From: Spirochaetales bacterium
GTDB lineage: Bacteria > Spirochaetota > Spirochaetia > SZUA-6
NCBI GenBank assembly: GCA_027021365.1
Contig: JALUUM010000036.1
Location: forward strand, 1-64,000
Direction: 5' to 3'
Length of the DNA stretch: 64,000 nucleotides
The translations under genes and the position numbers were made by a program. Positions 53,625-62,794 of this stretch are shown here, one piece after another. How positions within the stretch are numbered: position 1 is the stretch's first letter; each line of letters opens with the position of its first letter. Below the pieces are notes generated by a model. It did not search any database. It was not told the DNA's origin and saw only the letters and a program-made list of their open reading frames with translations.

Positions 53625-55046
53625 TCAGCCTCTGTGTTTTGCCTGGAGCCACAGGTGTGAGGTTTTTCGGAAAGCCCGCTTCCTCGAAAGGAGAATGTAT
53701 GAAATGCTTACAAAGACCAGGTAACCGAAAAAGATGGCAAATGTCACGTAGTAATAAATGGGGTTACCCGACCTGTACCCGTAGGCTGGCAGGTTGATCA
53801 TTAGAATAAATGGAATTGCAAGGAAGAATGTCAATCCCGATGCATACATATAGTCTGCAGCTACCGGAGTTTCGAATTCCGGGTCGACAACCCGGAGCAG
53901 GGCAAGCCCTGTAGGTAGTGTCCCCGTTAGGGCTCCGTACAGCATAATGGTTCTGTGAAAGTGGTGATCTTCGAATATTCTGGATGATATCCAGATGAGT
54001 GTGAAAATCGTTACTATCCCTCCGAGAATGCCCATTGTTGCAATGGGGAGCCAGTACTTCGTGACTACGACAAGTGAGATTGCTCCTATCGAAGCGGCAA
54101 CCATGATATCCACAGAGGTTCCTGCTATCCTTGTCATGCTTCCGTTGTCGAGAAGATGCTCTATTCCCAAGACCTTGAAAAACTTCTTTACCACCTGGGC
54201 AATGAGTGCCGCAAAGATGAAGGAAATGCCCCAGAGATTTACCGCAAGATCATGCCCCGCAGATCCGGCAAATGAGAGGAGGTATGTCAGGCCTTTTAGA
54301 AAGAGGAAGGCAAAGAGATAGACTCCCAGAATCACGGCAAGGTTGAAAGACATCGAATCTATTGCCTCTGTTTCCGTCGTAAGGTGAGCCCCCACGGGGT
54401 GCTCTTCGTCCTTACCATAGATTCCTACTCGAATTCCTCTCTTCTTGAATACTTCGATATGCTCCTTTTCCAGCCAGCCCTTTCTTATACCGTAATTTAT
54501 CAGATATACCCCGCCGAAGCATGCCCAGAGAAATCCTATCGCTGCGAATGTGAGCCCGATACTCCCTGCTCCGTCGAAGCCAAAAGTTTCCCAGCCCTTT
54601 CCGATTGCAAAGGACTGGCCTGGTCCGAGGGCAAAGCCCAGCGGAATGAAAAGTCCGAAACTGGGAAAGAGATTTGGAATTATCGTTGCTATGAATAGAA
54701 AAGTCAGTCCCAGTCCGACAAGCCCCTGGAATGTGTACTGTGAAAGTATTGTAACGGTTGTGGAAAAAACCCTTTTCCCGGAACCCTTCAGGTTCGACTT
54801 TCTCAGACTCATTGCCACGAAAGATATGTTGAGCAAGTGAAAGACTAGGTTTTCGAGGCCGTTGGTATTCAAACCGAGAGTATGTGAAAGAAAATTGTAT
54901 ATTGGCAGTACCAGGAAACCCGCTGTAAGGGAATTCGGTATGAGGAATCTCTGGAAAAAAGGCACTTTTGCCCTGATAAAGGTTGCTACCAGTAATGCCA
55001 GTGAGATTATTCCAAGGTCGACAAATATCATCCAGGAAAAGTTCAT
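53625..55046 (-). CDS. GltS-type sodium/glutamate symporter family protein
   Basis: 473 aa, about 11-12 membrane segments, ESS family. MIFVDLGIISLALLVATFIRAKVPFFQRFLIPNSLTAGFLVLP, IPLGFALGPGQSFAIGKGWETFGFDGAGSIGLTFAAIGFLWA, MTRIAGTSVDIMVAASIGAIS and MLYGALTGTLPTGLALLRVVDPEFETP are typical: the two G-rich re-entrant regions repeat in opposite halves. It is longer than E. coli GltS (401 aa), with a loop rich in acidic residues after the fifth segment. A glutamate or related dicarboxylate substrate is likely, not proven. GAGGGGG precedes the ATG. Confidence 0.85.
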   Translation of the reverse strand: MNFSWMIFVDLGIISLALLVATFIRAKVPFFQRFLIPNSLTAGFLVLPIYNFLSHTLGLNTNGLENLVFHLLNISFVAMSLRKSNLKGSGKRVFSTTVTILSQYTFQGLVGLGLTFLFIATIIPNLFPSFGLFIPLGFALGPGQSFAIGKGWETFGFDGAGSIGLTFAAIGFLWACFGGVYLINYGIRKGWLEKEHIEVFKKRGIRVGIYGKDEEHPVGAHLTTETEAIDSMSFNLAVILGVYLFAFLFLKGLTYLLSFAGSAGHDLAVNLWGISFIFAALIAQVVKKFFKVLGIEHLLDNGSMTRIAGTSVDIMVAASIGAISLVVVTKYWLPIATMGILGGIVTIFTLIWISSRIFEDHHFHRTIMLYGALTGTLPTGLALLRVVDPEFETPVAADYMYASGLTFFLAIPFILMINLPAYGYRSGNPIYYYVTFAIFFGYLVFVSISYILLSRKRAFRKTSHLWLQAKHRG

Positions 55047-55154
55047 TTGAAGGCCCCCTCGATATCGGTTGAGTATAGAAAGAATATATCAGTTCTTCTA
55101 TTTAATGTCGATAAGTAATTGTCAATAAACGAATAACGATAAACAGTCCGGCGG

Positions 55155-56438
55155 TTATCGGAGGTTTCTCCTGCCGGCTACTCCCTGTCCCTCTCTTATC
55201 ATTTCGAGGACTATTCTTTCGGGTTTCTTAAGCCGCCTGTTCATTACGGTGCCTACCAGTTTCAAGAAGTTGTCCTTTTCTTCCATTATCTTCAGGAAAG
55301 GTATCTCACGTTTCAATACCTGGTAACCGAAGGTAGTGTTTACCTTGAGGCTCGGTGTCCTGGAGTTTCCCCTTATTCCGCTCTCCAGGCTCTTCAAGTA
55401 CCTGTAATGTCTGTCAAGTTCTCTGGATACCCCTCTGCCTGCAATCCGTTTAACAAAATCCATCCTCACAAGCTCCATCAGCCTTTCAGTGTTGTTTCCC
55501 GAATATATCCTTACCGGTACAGGGACGTTAACGAGCATCTCACCATCCCTTGTGAAACCGGTGAACCATTCGTCGTAGAATCCCTTCTCCATTACTATGG
55601 GGGTGGACCTGGGAATGAATTTCATTTTCTTGTATTTCTCTACGAGGCTCATTATCCTCTCGATTTCCCCCTGGAGCCCTCTGTTCCCCGGATTCGATTC
55701 GAGCTTTTTCTTTAGCTTGGGAAGAACCTCCTCTTCATAGAAGAGTATTGCCTGGCTCAGTGGCATTCGCATGTTTTTTGAAGTGTAGAACCGTTCCTCT
55801 CCCTCCTCTATGCCGTAAGGGGGTGGTTTCTGGTTTTCTTTGAGAAGAATCGGAAAGAAGAGATTTATTATTCTCCGAATAAGTGGGGGGTACTTTTCGA
55901 TTTCAGGGGGCGGATAAAGGTCATCCCTCTTTGTGAATTTCCGAATCGAAGAGACGAGTATCTTGGATACAAGCCTCAATTTCTTCTCGTCGTATTCATT
56001 TCCCTCGAAGAATATTCCTCCCCCAAGAAGAATTATCCGCTGTATTTTTTCCCTTGCATCCCTGTAGAGGGGATGTTCCTTGATTGTCTTTCTGTCATCA
56101 TCATCGAGGTCTCCTGTCACGAGATTTTCGAGCTCGATCGTGGCCTTTACGGCCCTTTTCTTTGATTCGAGGTGATACTTTTCTACCTCTTCCCTTGTAG
56201 ACGAGGACATTCTCTCGACCAGCATGAGGGCAATGGAGAGGCGAGTGTTTACCAGTTCCAGTGTGAGATTGATGTCTTTCAAGCCCGAATACCTGTTACC
56301 GATTTCAAAAACCTGTTTCTCGAGAGAATGCTCCCTCTCCTTGAGCTTCTTGAACCGGATGGACCACTTCTCTTCTATCGGGTAATTCATGCTGTTCCCG
56401 TCAAATCCTTTACACAAATATACCGCCCGGTTTATCAT
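55155..56438 (-). CDS. Unknown charged protein
   Basis: About 427 aa from ATG 56438, chosen for AGGTGG four bases upstream; ATG 56480 and ATG 56390 are alternatives. Highly charged and helical at the N terminus (IRFKKLKEREHSLEKQVFEIGNRY), with a predicted coiled coil. The middle has Pro-rich loops (YPPPEIEKYPPLIRRIINLFFPILLKENQKPPPYG). The C-terminal part includes VPVRIYSGNNTERLMELVRMDFVKRIAGRGVSRELDRHYRYL. I recognise no family, signal or membrane segment. The 108-nt gap to the transporter gene (55047-55154) shows no clear site. Divergent from csaA; the two 5' regions nearly touch. Confidence 0.65.
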   Translation of the reverse strand: MINRAVYLCKGFDGNSMNYPIEEKWSIRFKKLKEREHSLEKQVFEIGNRYSGLKDINLTLELVNTRLSIALMLVERMSSSTREEVEKYHLESKKRAVKATIELENLVTGDLDDDDRKTIKEHPLYRDAREKIQRIILLGGGIFFEGNEYDEKKLRLVSKILVSSIRKFTKRDDLYPPPEIEKYPPLIRRIINLFFPILLKENQKPPPYGIEEGEERFYTSKNMRMPLSQAILFYEEEVLPKLKKKLESNPGNRGLQGEIERIMSLVEKYKKMKFIPRSTPIVMEKGFYDEWFTGFTRDGEMLVNVPVPVRIYSGNNTERLMELVRMDFVKRIAGRGVSRELDRHYRYLKSLESGIRGNSRTPSLKVNTTFGYQVLKREIPFLKIMEEKDNFLKLVGTVMNRRLKKPERIVLEMIREGQGVAGRRNLR

Positions 56439-56493
56439 ATGTCCACCTGCGGTTGAGGGATCATTGTTTTTAAGGAACATGGGGAGGTTTTTA

Positions 56494-56826
56494 ATGATTG
56501 CCAGTTACGACGATTTCCTTAAGTTAGATATACGTGTGGGAAGGATACTGGAAGCCGAGGTTTTCAGCGAGGCAAGAAAACCGGCATATAAGCTGTTAAT
56601 AGACTTCGGCCCGCTTGGTACGAAGAGGTCCAGTGCCCAGATAACGAGACGTTACAAGCCGGGGGAACTTACAGGGAGGCTGGTGGTGGCCGTTGTAAAC
56701 TTTTCTCCCAAGAGGATAGCGGGATTTTCTTCCCAGGTTCTGGTTCTGGGAGCTGTCCCAGGGGAAGGAGACGTAGTACTTTTGAAACCGGATGAAGAGG
56801 TAGAACCTGGAACGAGGATACTGTAG
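56494..56826 (+). CDS. csaA: CsaA-type tRNA-binding/chaperone protein
   Basis: 110 aa, one OB-fold domain related to Trbp111 and the MetG tail. DFLKLDIRVGRILEAEVFSEARKPAYKLLIDFG, RSSAQITRRYKPGELTGRLVVAVVNFSPKRIAGFSSQVLVLGA and VVLLKPDEEVEPGTRI. CsaA acts as an export-related chaperone in B. subtilis and binds tRNA-like RNA. Start ATG 56494 with GGGGAGG six bases upstream; the open frame extends upstream, but that part lies over the divergent gene and is not family-like. Confidence 0.95.
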   Translation: MIASYDDFLKLDIRVGRILEAEVFSEARKPAYKLLIDFGPLGTKRSSAQITRRYKPGELTGRLVVAVVNFSPKRIAGFSSQVLVLGAVPGEGDVVLLKPDEEVEPGTRIL

Positions 56827-56844
56827 GTGAAATGCGGGGAATAA

Positions 56845-57549
56845 TCAGAATGGCGGAGATGGCAGGTATGGATTGATTGCAACAAAAATCACTATCAGTA
56901 TCAGTGTGGGTATGAAGTTCGCGGTCTTTATGTTCTTGAGACCGAGGAGGTTAAGGCCAATCATGATAACGAGGACGCCTCCTGCCCCTGTAAGCTCGGA
57001 AAGAACGAGGTCAGTTACCATGGGTTGAAGCCACATGGATGCAATGGTAAGGCCTCCCTGATATAAGAGTATCGTGATAGCAGAGAAGGCTACTCCTATT
57101 CCCAGTGCAGAGGTGAGCATTATTGCCATGAAACCGTCCATAACCGATTTCGTAAGTAGAAGTTCATAGTTTCCCTCTGCTCCTGCCTTGAAAGCACCGA
57201 CCAGCGTCATCGCTCCCACACAGAAGAGAACAGAGGCATCTAGAAAGCCATACGCAAAGCTCTCACCGGATTCACTCTTGGCGAATCTCTTTTTCAGGAA
57301 ATCTCCGAATTTCAGAATTCCCCCTTCGATGTTCCACCATTCACCAAGTATGCCGCCGAGAATCAGAGAGAATGCAAGAAAGATTATCTTCTGGCTTTCA
57401 AATGCCATCTTGAAGCCGAGAACCATTGCTATCATCCCGGTAGCGGTAAAGACGATCCCTTTGAAAGATTCGCTTATATGCTTGTGTAGTAAGAGGCCGA
57501 TAAGTGAGCCGATGGTAACGGTTATTGCATTTACTATCGTTGCTATCAT
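56845..57549 (-). CDS. DUF554 family membrane protein
   Basis: 234 aa with about seven membrane segments. The opening MIATIVNAITVTIGSLIGLLLHKHISESFKGIVFTATGMIAMVLGF and the block SLILGGILGEWWNIEGGILKFGDFLKKRF are characteristic of DUF554 (YdfK-like); FAYGFLDASVLFCVGAMTLVGAFKAG and LGIGVAFSAITILLYQGGLTIAS follow. Possible transporter; function not known. Convergent with csaA, 18 nt apart. Confidence 0.9.
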   Translation of the reverse strand: MIATIVNAITVTIGSLIGLLLHKHISESFKGIVFTATGMIAMVLGFKMAFESQKIIFLAFSLILGGILGEWWNIEGGILKFGDFLKKRFAKSESGESFAYGFLDASVLFCVGAMTLVGAFKAGAEGNYELLLTKSVMDGFMAIMLTSALGIGVAFSAITILLYQGGLTIASMWLQPMVTDLVLSELTGAGGVLVIMIGLNLLGLKNIKTANFIPTLILIVIFVAINPYLPSPPF

Positions 57550-57609
57550 GGTCTGTCCAATTTAAATCATTTTTTTCAAATTGAAAAGTCAAAAAAGTGG
57601 CAGTATGGC

Positions 57610-57639
57610 TTGTTAAATACCGTCATGATTATTTAAAAT
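57610..57639 (+). promoter_or_regulatory. Putative aroDE promoter at the start codon
   Basis: TTGTTA (57610-57615), 18 bp, TAAAAT (57634-57639). Only five bases precede ATG 57645, and no Shine-Dalgarno is visible. The spacing is at the short limit for a transcript starting on the ATG. Confidence 0.45.
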
Positions 57640-57644
57640 GAGCC

Positions 57645-59144
57645 ATGAAGTCCGGGAAAAGCCTTTTGTGCCTTTCACTCACCGAAGATACACTAGAAAA
57701 AAATGAAACCCTTGCCGGCAGGTATGCCGGGCTGGTGGACCTGGTGGAGCTAAGGGCCGATTTTCTCGAAGAATCTGAGCTTCGGTACCTTGACCGGTTC
57801 AAGGCACCGGTTGGTATTGGGAGCATCCTCACTGTTAGACGGGAGAGAGACGGGGGCAGGTTCCGGGGCGAAGAAGAGGCCAGGCTGAAGATACTGGAGA
57901 ATGGTACCGGTGGAACGTATCAGTTTATAGACCTGGAGAGTGACCTGGGAGAATCGGGAAGGGACAAAAGGCTTATCGAAAAGGCGGGAAGGAAGGGAAT
58001 CAGGGTGATACGATCTATGCACATTTTCGATAGTTTCCCGGGTGACATCCTTTCACTGATAGGAAGGCTCTCAGGGAGAAAGGGAGAACTTCCAAAACTT
58101 GCCCTTCATCTCGCTTCGAGCGAAGAGCAGTTAAGGTTCATCGAGGCTGCAAAGAAGTTACGGGGGAGGGAGAAGATTCTGATCGGAATGGGAGATTACG
58201 GGGTGCCATTGAGAATTCTATCATCGAAGCTTGGTTCCTACCTCACATTCACCTCTGTCAGAAAGGACGGGGCTGCGCCGGGGCATATCTCTGTGGAAGA
58301 AATGACGGGGCTCTACGATTACCATGGAATAGGGGAGAAGACCGGGGTTTTCGGTGTAATCGGAAACCCCGTGATGCACACGAAGTCTCCCTACATTCAC
58401 AACAGCGGGTTGAGGGAGCTTGGAATCGATGCGGTATATCTTCCCTTTGTTGCAGACGATTTGAAAATATTCCTGAAGAGTGCCGATTCTCTTGGGATTT
58501 CAGGTCTCTCAGTTACCGTTCCATTCAAGGAGAGAGTTATTCCTCTTTTAGATGAGGTTGACGAGTCGGTTACCTTTATCGGGGCGTGCAACACTATTTT
58601 CAGGGATGGTAACGGCTGGGCGGGTACCAATACGGATTGGGAGGGGTTTCTTGCTCCCCTGGACAGGCTCCTTGGCGGGGATTCCGAAAATTTTCTTGCA
58701 GGGTCAAGGGTAACCGTTATCGGTGCCGGTGGTGCGGCCAGGGCAGTTGTTTATGCACTCAAGAAGCGTGGGGCAGAGGTTCTCATTCTGAACAGGAGCG
58801 CAGATAGGGCTAGGCGCCTTTCAAAAGAGTTTGGCTGTTCCTTCGACGGGCTTTCGCCTGAGGGAATAAAGAGAATATATAACTTTAATGATATAATTGT
58901 TCAGGCCACTACTGTGGGAATGGCACCGCACGAGGGCAAGAATCCCATAGAGGGCTATGCCTTCAAGGGTGATGAAATAGCCTACGACCTCGTTTACAAA
59001 CCGGAAAATACGGCTTTTCTCGAGGAGGCAAGGAAAGCAGGCTGCAGGACGGTAAAGGGAAAGGAGATGCTCCTCGCACAGGCAAAGATCCAGTTTAAAA
59101 TTTTTACGGGAAGGGATTTCCCTTTTTCCGATTTACCGCTATAA
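57645..59144 (+). CDS. aroDE: Fused 3-dehydroquinate dehydratase/shikimate dehydrogenase (AroD-AroE)
   Basis: 499 aa, two steps of the shikimate pathway in one polypeptide. Residues 1-215 are a type I dehydroquinase: DLVELRADFLEE, VIRSMHIFDSFP with the catalytic His, and LPKLALHLASS with the Schiff-base Lys. Residues 225-499 are shikimate dehydrogenase: VFGVIGNPVMHTKSPYIHN, GLSVTVPFKERVIPLLDEV (catalytic Lys), GACNTIFRDGNGWAGTNTDWEGF (catalytic Asp), NADP loop VTVIGAGGAARAVVYALKKRGAEVLILNRS, and KEMLLAQAKIQF. The same fusion is known in plants and in some bacteria, including Chlamydiae and others. Other shikimate genes are elsewhere. Followed 49 nt later by the class V aminotransferase gene. 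Confidence 0.95.
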   Translation: MKSGKSLLCLSLTEDTLEKNETLAGRYAGLVDLVELRADFLEESELRYLDRFKAPVGIGSILTVRRERDGGRFRGEEEARLKILENGTGGTYQFIDLESDLGESGRDKRLIEKAGRKGIRVIRSMHIFDSFPGDILSLIGRLSGRKGELPKLALHLASSEEQLRFIEAAKKLRGREKILIGMGDYGVPLRILSSKLGSYLTFTSVRKDGAAPGHISVEEMTGLYDYHGIGEKTGVFGVIGNPVMHTKSPYIHNSGLRELGIDAVYLPFVADDLKIFLKSADSLGISGLSVTVPFKERVIPLLDEVDESVTFIGACNTIFRDGNGWAGTNTDWEGFLAPLDRLLGGDSENFLAGSRVTVIGAGGAARAVVYALKKRGAEVLILNRSADRARRLSKEFGCSFDGLSPEGIKRIYNFNDIIVQATTVGMAPHEGKNPIEGYAFKGDEIAYDLVYKPENTAFLEEARKAGCRTVKGKEMLLAQAKIQFKIFTGRDFPFSDLPL

Positions 59145-59193
59145 TCCCTTCAATCAATCACAAATCAAAGATATTAAGGAGCAAGGGACGAGC

Positions 59194-60267
59194 ATGAAGC
59201 ACAAGAAACTTTTCATACCGGGACCGGTAGAGGTTGATAGTGAGGTACTAAAGGCCATGTCAACCCCGATGATCGGACACAGGACGGCAGAGTACAGTGA
59301 ACTTCAGAGGGGTGTTACGGAAAAGCTTAGGAAGCTCATGTACACGAAGAATGATATTGTTATATCAACTTCCTCGGGTACGGGGCTGCTCGAGATGGCT
59401 ATCAGAAACTGTACCGCAAAGAGGGCAATCGTCTTTTCCGTCGGAGCTTTTGGCAACAGATGGTATCAAATTGCAAAGTCCAACGGGATTCCCGCGGACA
59501 AGCATGAGGTTGAGTGGGGAACCCCGATAAAACCGGAGATGGTGGAGGAATACCTCTCTACGGGTAACTATGACCTCGCGACTGTTACTCACAACGAGAC
59601 TTCGACCGGGCTTATGAACAATCTCGAGGAGCTTGCTCCTGTTTTCAATAAATATCCCGATGTCGTATGGTGCATAGATACCGTTTCCTCCCTCGGTGGG
59701 GTGAAGATAGAGGTGGACAGGCTGGGAGTCGATATCTGTGTATCATCCAGCCAGAAGGCACTCGGGCTGCCGCCGGGGTTGAGTGTTGCCTCGGTATCGG
59801 AAAAGGCGATCGAGAGAGCCGAGAAGGTGGAGAACAGGGGCTATTATTTCGATATGCTCCTGCTGTTGAAGTACATAAGGGAGAGAAACTTCCAGTATCC
59901 CTCCACGCCTTCGATAGCGCACATGTTTGCCCTGGAATTCCAACTGAATAGAATACTTAAAGAGGGACTGGATGAAAGATTTGAGAGGCACAGGGAAATG
60001 GCAGAACGTGTTCGGGCGTGGGCCAAGGAGTATTTTGACCTGTTTCCGGTGGAGGAGTATGCATCCAATACTGTGACTTGCATAAGGAATACCAGGGGAA
60101 TTTCCGTAAAGGAACTGAGCAATGAACTTGGCCAGAGGGGATTTCAAATATCCAACGGATACGGAAGCCTTAAGGAAAAAACTTTCAGGATAGCCCACAT
60201 GGCCGAGATGAAAATGGAAGATATCGACGAGTTACTTAAGAACATCGAGGAAATATTGAAACTCTGA
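59194..60267 (+). CDS. Class V aminotransferase (serine/alanine-glyoxylate type)
   Basis: 357 aa, PLP fold type I. LFIPGPVEVDSEVLKAMSTPMIGHRTAEYSEL is the family's N-terminal signature; then STSSGTGLLEMAIRNC, ATVTHNETSTGLMNNLEEL, WCIDTVSSLGGVKIEVDRLGVDICVSSSQKALGLPPGLS, where the Lys in SSQKAL holds PLP, and TVTCIRNTRGI. Candidates are serine-pyruvate, serine-glyoxylate or phosphoserine aminotransferase; sequence alone does not decide. AAGGAG lies 13 nt before ATG 59194. Likely co-transcribed with aroDE. Convergent with prs. Confidence 0.9.
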   Translation: MKHKKLFIPGPVEVDSEVLKAMSTPMIGHRTAEYSELQRGVTEKLRKLMYTKNDIVISTSSGTGLLEMAIRNCTAKRAIVFSVGAFGNRWYQIAKSNGIPADKHEVEWGTPIKPEMVEEYLSTGNYDLATVTHNETSTGLMNNLEELAPVFNKYPDVVWCIDTVSSLGGVKIEVDRLGVDICVSSSQKALGLPPGLSVASVSEKAIERAEKVENRGYYFDMLLLLKYIRERNFQYPSTPSIAHMFALEFQLNRILKEGLDERFERHREMAERVRAWAKEYFDLFPVEEYASNTVTCIRNTRGISVKELSNELGQRGFQISNGYGSLKEKTFRIAHMAEMKMEDIDELLKNIEEILKL

Positions 60268-60292
60268 CCTGTTAGGATTCTGTTGAATCTTC

Positions 60293-61510
60293 TTAGGTGT
60301 TTTTCAAGAGCTCGTTTATTATATCCCTGTTGTCGAGCAGTGAACTCAAGCTTCTGTTGTAGTGAAGTCGGTAGATAGCCTTTGCAAAGAGGTTGGTTAC
60401 ATCGGCCGAAAGGTACCATTCCTTGTTGAGTAGCCTCTCTTTCGTGTGAAAGACTGCATTTGTACCAATGACCCTGTAGAAGAGCCCTTCATTGTAGGCG
60501 GCATCGAAGACATCTATTGCATCGCCACTGAAAAAGGGAAGACTTACAGCAGCCACTATCTTTTTTGCACCTCTCTTCTGTAGAAGGCGCATAGCCTTAA
60601 GGAGTGTGCCACCGGTGCCTATCATGTCATCACTCATGAATACATTCCTGTCCTTTACGAATCCGAGAAGCCGCATGTTTGTTATATTGTTCTTCTTTGC
60701 ATTTCTTGAGGCACGGGAATAGTCTCTCTCCTTGTAGAGCATCCCAAGGGGCCGTTTCAGTGTTGTGGAATAGAATTTGTTTCGCTGAACCGAACCCGCA
60801 TCAGGTGAAACTATTACTAGTTTCTCATCTTTCAGGTTAATGACAGTGGAGAGAGTTTTCAGAATCTGGTATGAGGCATGAAGATTTTCCAGCCTCAGAT
60901 TGTTGAAAGTATTTTCTATCTCCTTTGAATGGATATCGAGGGTGATAATTCTTGAAACTCCGAAGTATTCCAGTATCTGTCCAATCCTTGCGGCACTCAA
61001 ACCTTCCCGTCCCTTTTTCTGATGCTGCCGTGAGTAGGGATACGTGGGCAGCACCACAGTGACACGCTTTGCTCCGGCCTGCAGTGCCGCATCGACCGTT
61101 ACGAAGAGGCACATCAAATGATCGTTAATCGAGAGTACCTGAGGTTCATCACAGTTATCGAACTTCAGAGGATAGTGATTTTCCACATCCTGAACGATGT
61201 AAACATCGAAGTTTCTTACCGTTGCCTGAATCTCTGTCTTGAACTCGCCATTGGCGAAACGTGTGAATTTAGCGGGAATGGCAAAGTGCGGTTTTCTGTA
61301 CTGATCCGGGTCCCCGGAGGCCTCCAGATTTTCCTGCCTGAGGTCCGATGCGAGATTCATCTCTCTTATTACATCATTCCTGGTCATCTTGTACTTCTCT
61401 GCTATCAAGCTGACCTTCTGTTTGAATTTCTGATAGGAGATAGTATTGAGATGAGAAATTATGTTTTCGGAGAAGTGTTTACCGCCGGGGCATGAAAGAA
61501 TACCTATCAT
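60293..61510 (-). CDS. prs: Ribose-phosphate pyrophosphokinase, long form
   Basis: Makes PRPP from ribose 5-phosphate and ATP. 405 aa against about 315 in most bacteria. The normal opening (GILSCPGGKHFSENI) is followed by an insert of about 55 residues (KFKQKVSLIAEKYKMTRNDVIREMNLASDLRQ) before RFANGEFKTEI. The core is intact: LMCLFVTVDAALQAGAKRVTVVLPTYPYSRQHQKK (ATP loop), RIITLDIHSKEIENTF, LVIVSPDAGSVQRNKFY and the PRPP loop NVFMSDDMIGTGGTLLKA. Its start overlaps the zinc-ribbon gene stop by 4 bp. Confidence 0.92.
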   Translation of the reverse strand: MIGILSCPGGKHFSENIISHLNTISYQKFKQKVSLIAEKYKMTRNDVIREMNLASDLRQENLEASGDPDQYRKPHFAIPAKFTRFANGEFKTEIQATVRNFDVYIVQDVENHYPLKFDNCDEPQVLSINDHLMCLFVTVDAALQAGAKRVTVVLPTYPYSRQHQKKGREGLSAARIGQILEYFGVSRIITLDIHSKEIENTFNNLRLENLHASYQILKTLSTVINLKDEKLVIVSPDAGSVQRNKFYSTTLKRPLGMLYKERDYSRASRNAKKNNITNMRLLGFVKDRNVFMSDDMIGTGGTLLKAMRLLQKRGAKKIVAAVSLPFFSGDAIDVFDAAYNEGLFYRVIGTNAVFHTKERLLNKEWYLSADVTNLFAKAIYRLHYNRSLSSLLDNRDIINELLKNT

Positions 61511-61725
61511 GAAATTTTTCCGAAAAGTTCCTTTCTTAGATCGATTACCTTGTTACGCACATGCATTTTTCTGTCGCAGCACTTTGGAACTCTCATTTCC
61601 CTTCCACAACTGGAACAGAAGAGAACACCATCTACGTACTCCATCTCCTTGCCGCAGCATTGTGGAATTTCCCTCGTTTTCCCGCAGGTGGAGCAGTATA
61701 GCTCCTGCTCTACAACCTTTGTCAT
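61507..61725 (-). CDS. Tandem zinc-ribbon small protein
   Basis: 72 aa with an internal duplication: YCSTCGKTREIPQCCGKEM and FCSSCGREMRVPKCCDRKM. Each half has CxxC plus a CC pair before x-x-M, a pattern like desulforedoxin or small zinc-ribbon proteins. It probably binds two metal ions, Zn or Fe. AAGGAGGTG precedes ATG 61725 at 8 nt. The stop overlaps the prs start by 4 bp (ATGA), so the two are translationally coupled. Function unknown; the gap 61726-61854 upstream holds no further gene that I can see. Confidence 0.85.
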   Translation of the reverse strand: MTKVVEQELYCSTCGKTREIPQCCGKEMEYVDGVLFCSSCGREMRVPKCCDRKMHVRNKVIDLRKELFGKIS

Positions 61726-61854
61726 TGAAATGACACCTCCTTTTCAATCTTTTTTTATCGTTTACTTCGTTTTTCGAGAGCTTTGCTGTCCTTATTAATC
61801 TCTACCCTGTAAGTTAAGCCTATATTCTTGGATTCCAGATTCTTGAAACAATTC

Positions 61855-62787
61855 TTAAAGACTTTTTTTAAAAAAATCTACCGTCTCCTTAAGACCTTTT
61901 TTAAGATTCACCCCGGGTTCCCAGGATAGCATTTCCCTTGCCCTGCTGTTGTCAAGGCAACTGGCCCGTAAATCCCCGGGTCGTGCTTTTCCCTTCTCCG
62001 GTTCGAGATTTGTTCCTATTATCGAGGCAATTTCATCATAGAGAGCCCTTGTTTTCGTTTCTTTGCCTGTTCCGATATTCACCACTGTATTCTCACCCTT
62101 CTCCAGTGCCATCAGGTTTGCTCTTGCAACATCCTTTACATAAACGTAGTCACGTGTCATTCCTTCCGGTTCATCCGGGTATGCGTAGATCGTTGCCTTT
62201 TCTCCTCTTAGCAGCCTGTTTATAAAGATTGCTACAACTCCAGCCTCTCCAAATGGATCCTGTCTTGGGCCATAAACATTGGCATAGCGTAATGAAATAG
62301 ACTTCAGGCCATACTCCTCGTTAAAAAATCTCAAATAATTCTCTCCGAGGAACTTATGAATGCCATAGGGTGATAGCGGTTGAGGAGGGTAGGTCTCCGG
62401 TGTGGGCATTACATCTGCCTCTCCGTATATAGCTCCTCCGGAGGAGATAAAGATAAATTTCTTTACCCCGCTTTTTGAAGCGGCATTCAGGACATTCAGC
62501 AGTCCTAAGGCATTTATCCTTGCGTCCGTTATGGGATCCCTTGCCGATACGGTAACACTGATCTGTGCCGCGTGATGGTTTACGATATCCGGTTTTTCTA
62601 TTTCCATAACCCTTTCGACTTCTTTCGAGGTTATGTCCAGGAGGTAGAATTTGACACCATCAGGCAGGTTTTCCAGTTTTCCAGATGAGAGGTTATCTAG
62701 CACTATCACTTGATGTCCAGCTCTGAGGTATGTCTCTGCTACGTGAGAGCCAATGAAACCGGCACCGCCGGTAAGAAGTATCTTCAT
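61855..62787 (-). CDS. NAD-dependent sugar-nucleotide epimerase/dehydratase
   Basis: 310 aa, extended short-chain dehydrogenase. MKILLTGGAGFIGSHVAETYLRAGHQVIVLDNLSSG (NAD loop), VNHHAAQISVTVSARDP, KKFIFISSGGAIYGEADVMPT (catalytic Ser), PLSPYGIHKFLGENYLRFF (YxxxK), LRYANVYGPRQDPFGEAGVVAIF, TRDYVYVKDVARANLMALE and NIGTGKETKTRALYDEI. Closest to the UDP-glucose 4-epimerase group; substrate uncertain. It likely supplies sugars for surface polysaccharide. No Shine-Dalgarno; a promoter ends 7 nt before the ATG. Confidence 0.92.
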   Translation of the reverse strand: MKILLTGGAGFIGSHVAETYLRAGHQVIVLDNLSSGKLENLPDGVKFYLLDITSKEVERVMEIEKPDIVNHHAAQISVTVSARDPITDARINALGLLNVLNAASKSGVKKFIFISSGGAIYGEADVMPTPETYPPQPLSPYGIHKFLGENYLRFFNEEYGLKSISLRYANVYGPRQDPFGEAGVVAIFINRLLRGEKATIYAYPDEPEGMTRDYVYVKDVARANLMALEKGENTVVNIGTGKETKTRALYDEIASIIGTNLEPEKGKARPGDLRASCLDNSRAREMLSWEPGVNLKKGLKETVDFFKKSL

Positions 62788-62794
62788 CAGGCAA

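Noticed and set aside
60268..60292. A possible terminator between the class V aminotransferase gene and prs
   Set aside because: Only a 5-bp GATTC/GAATC stem without an adjacent T-run on either strand.
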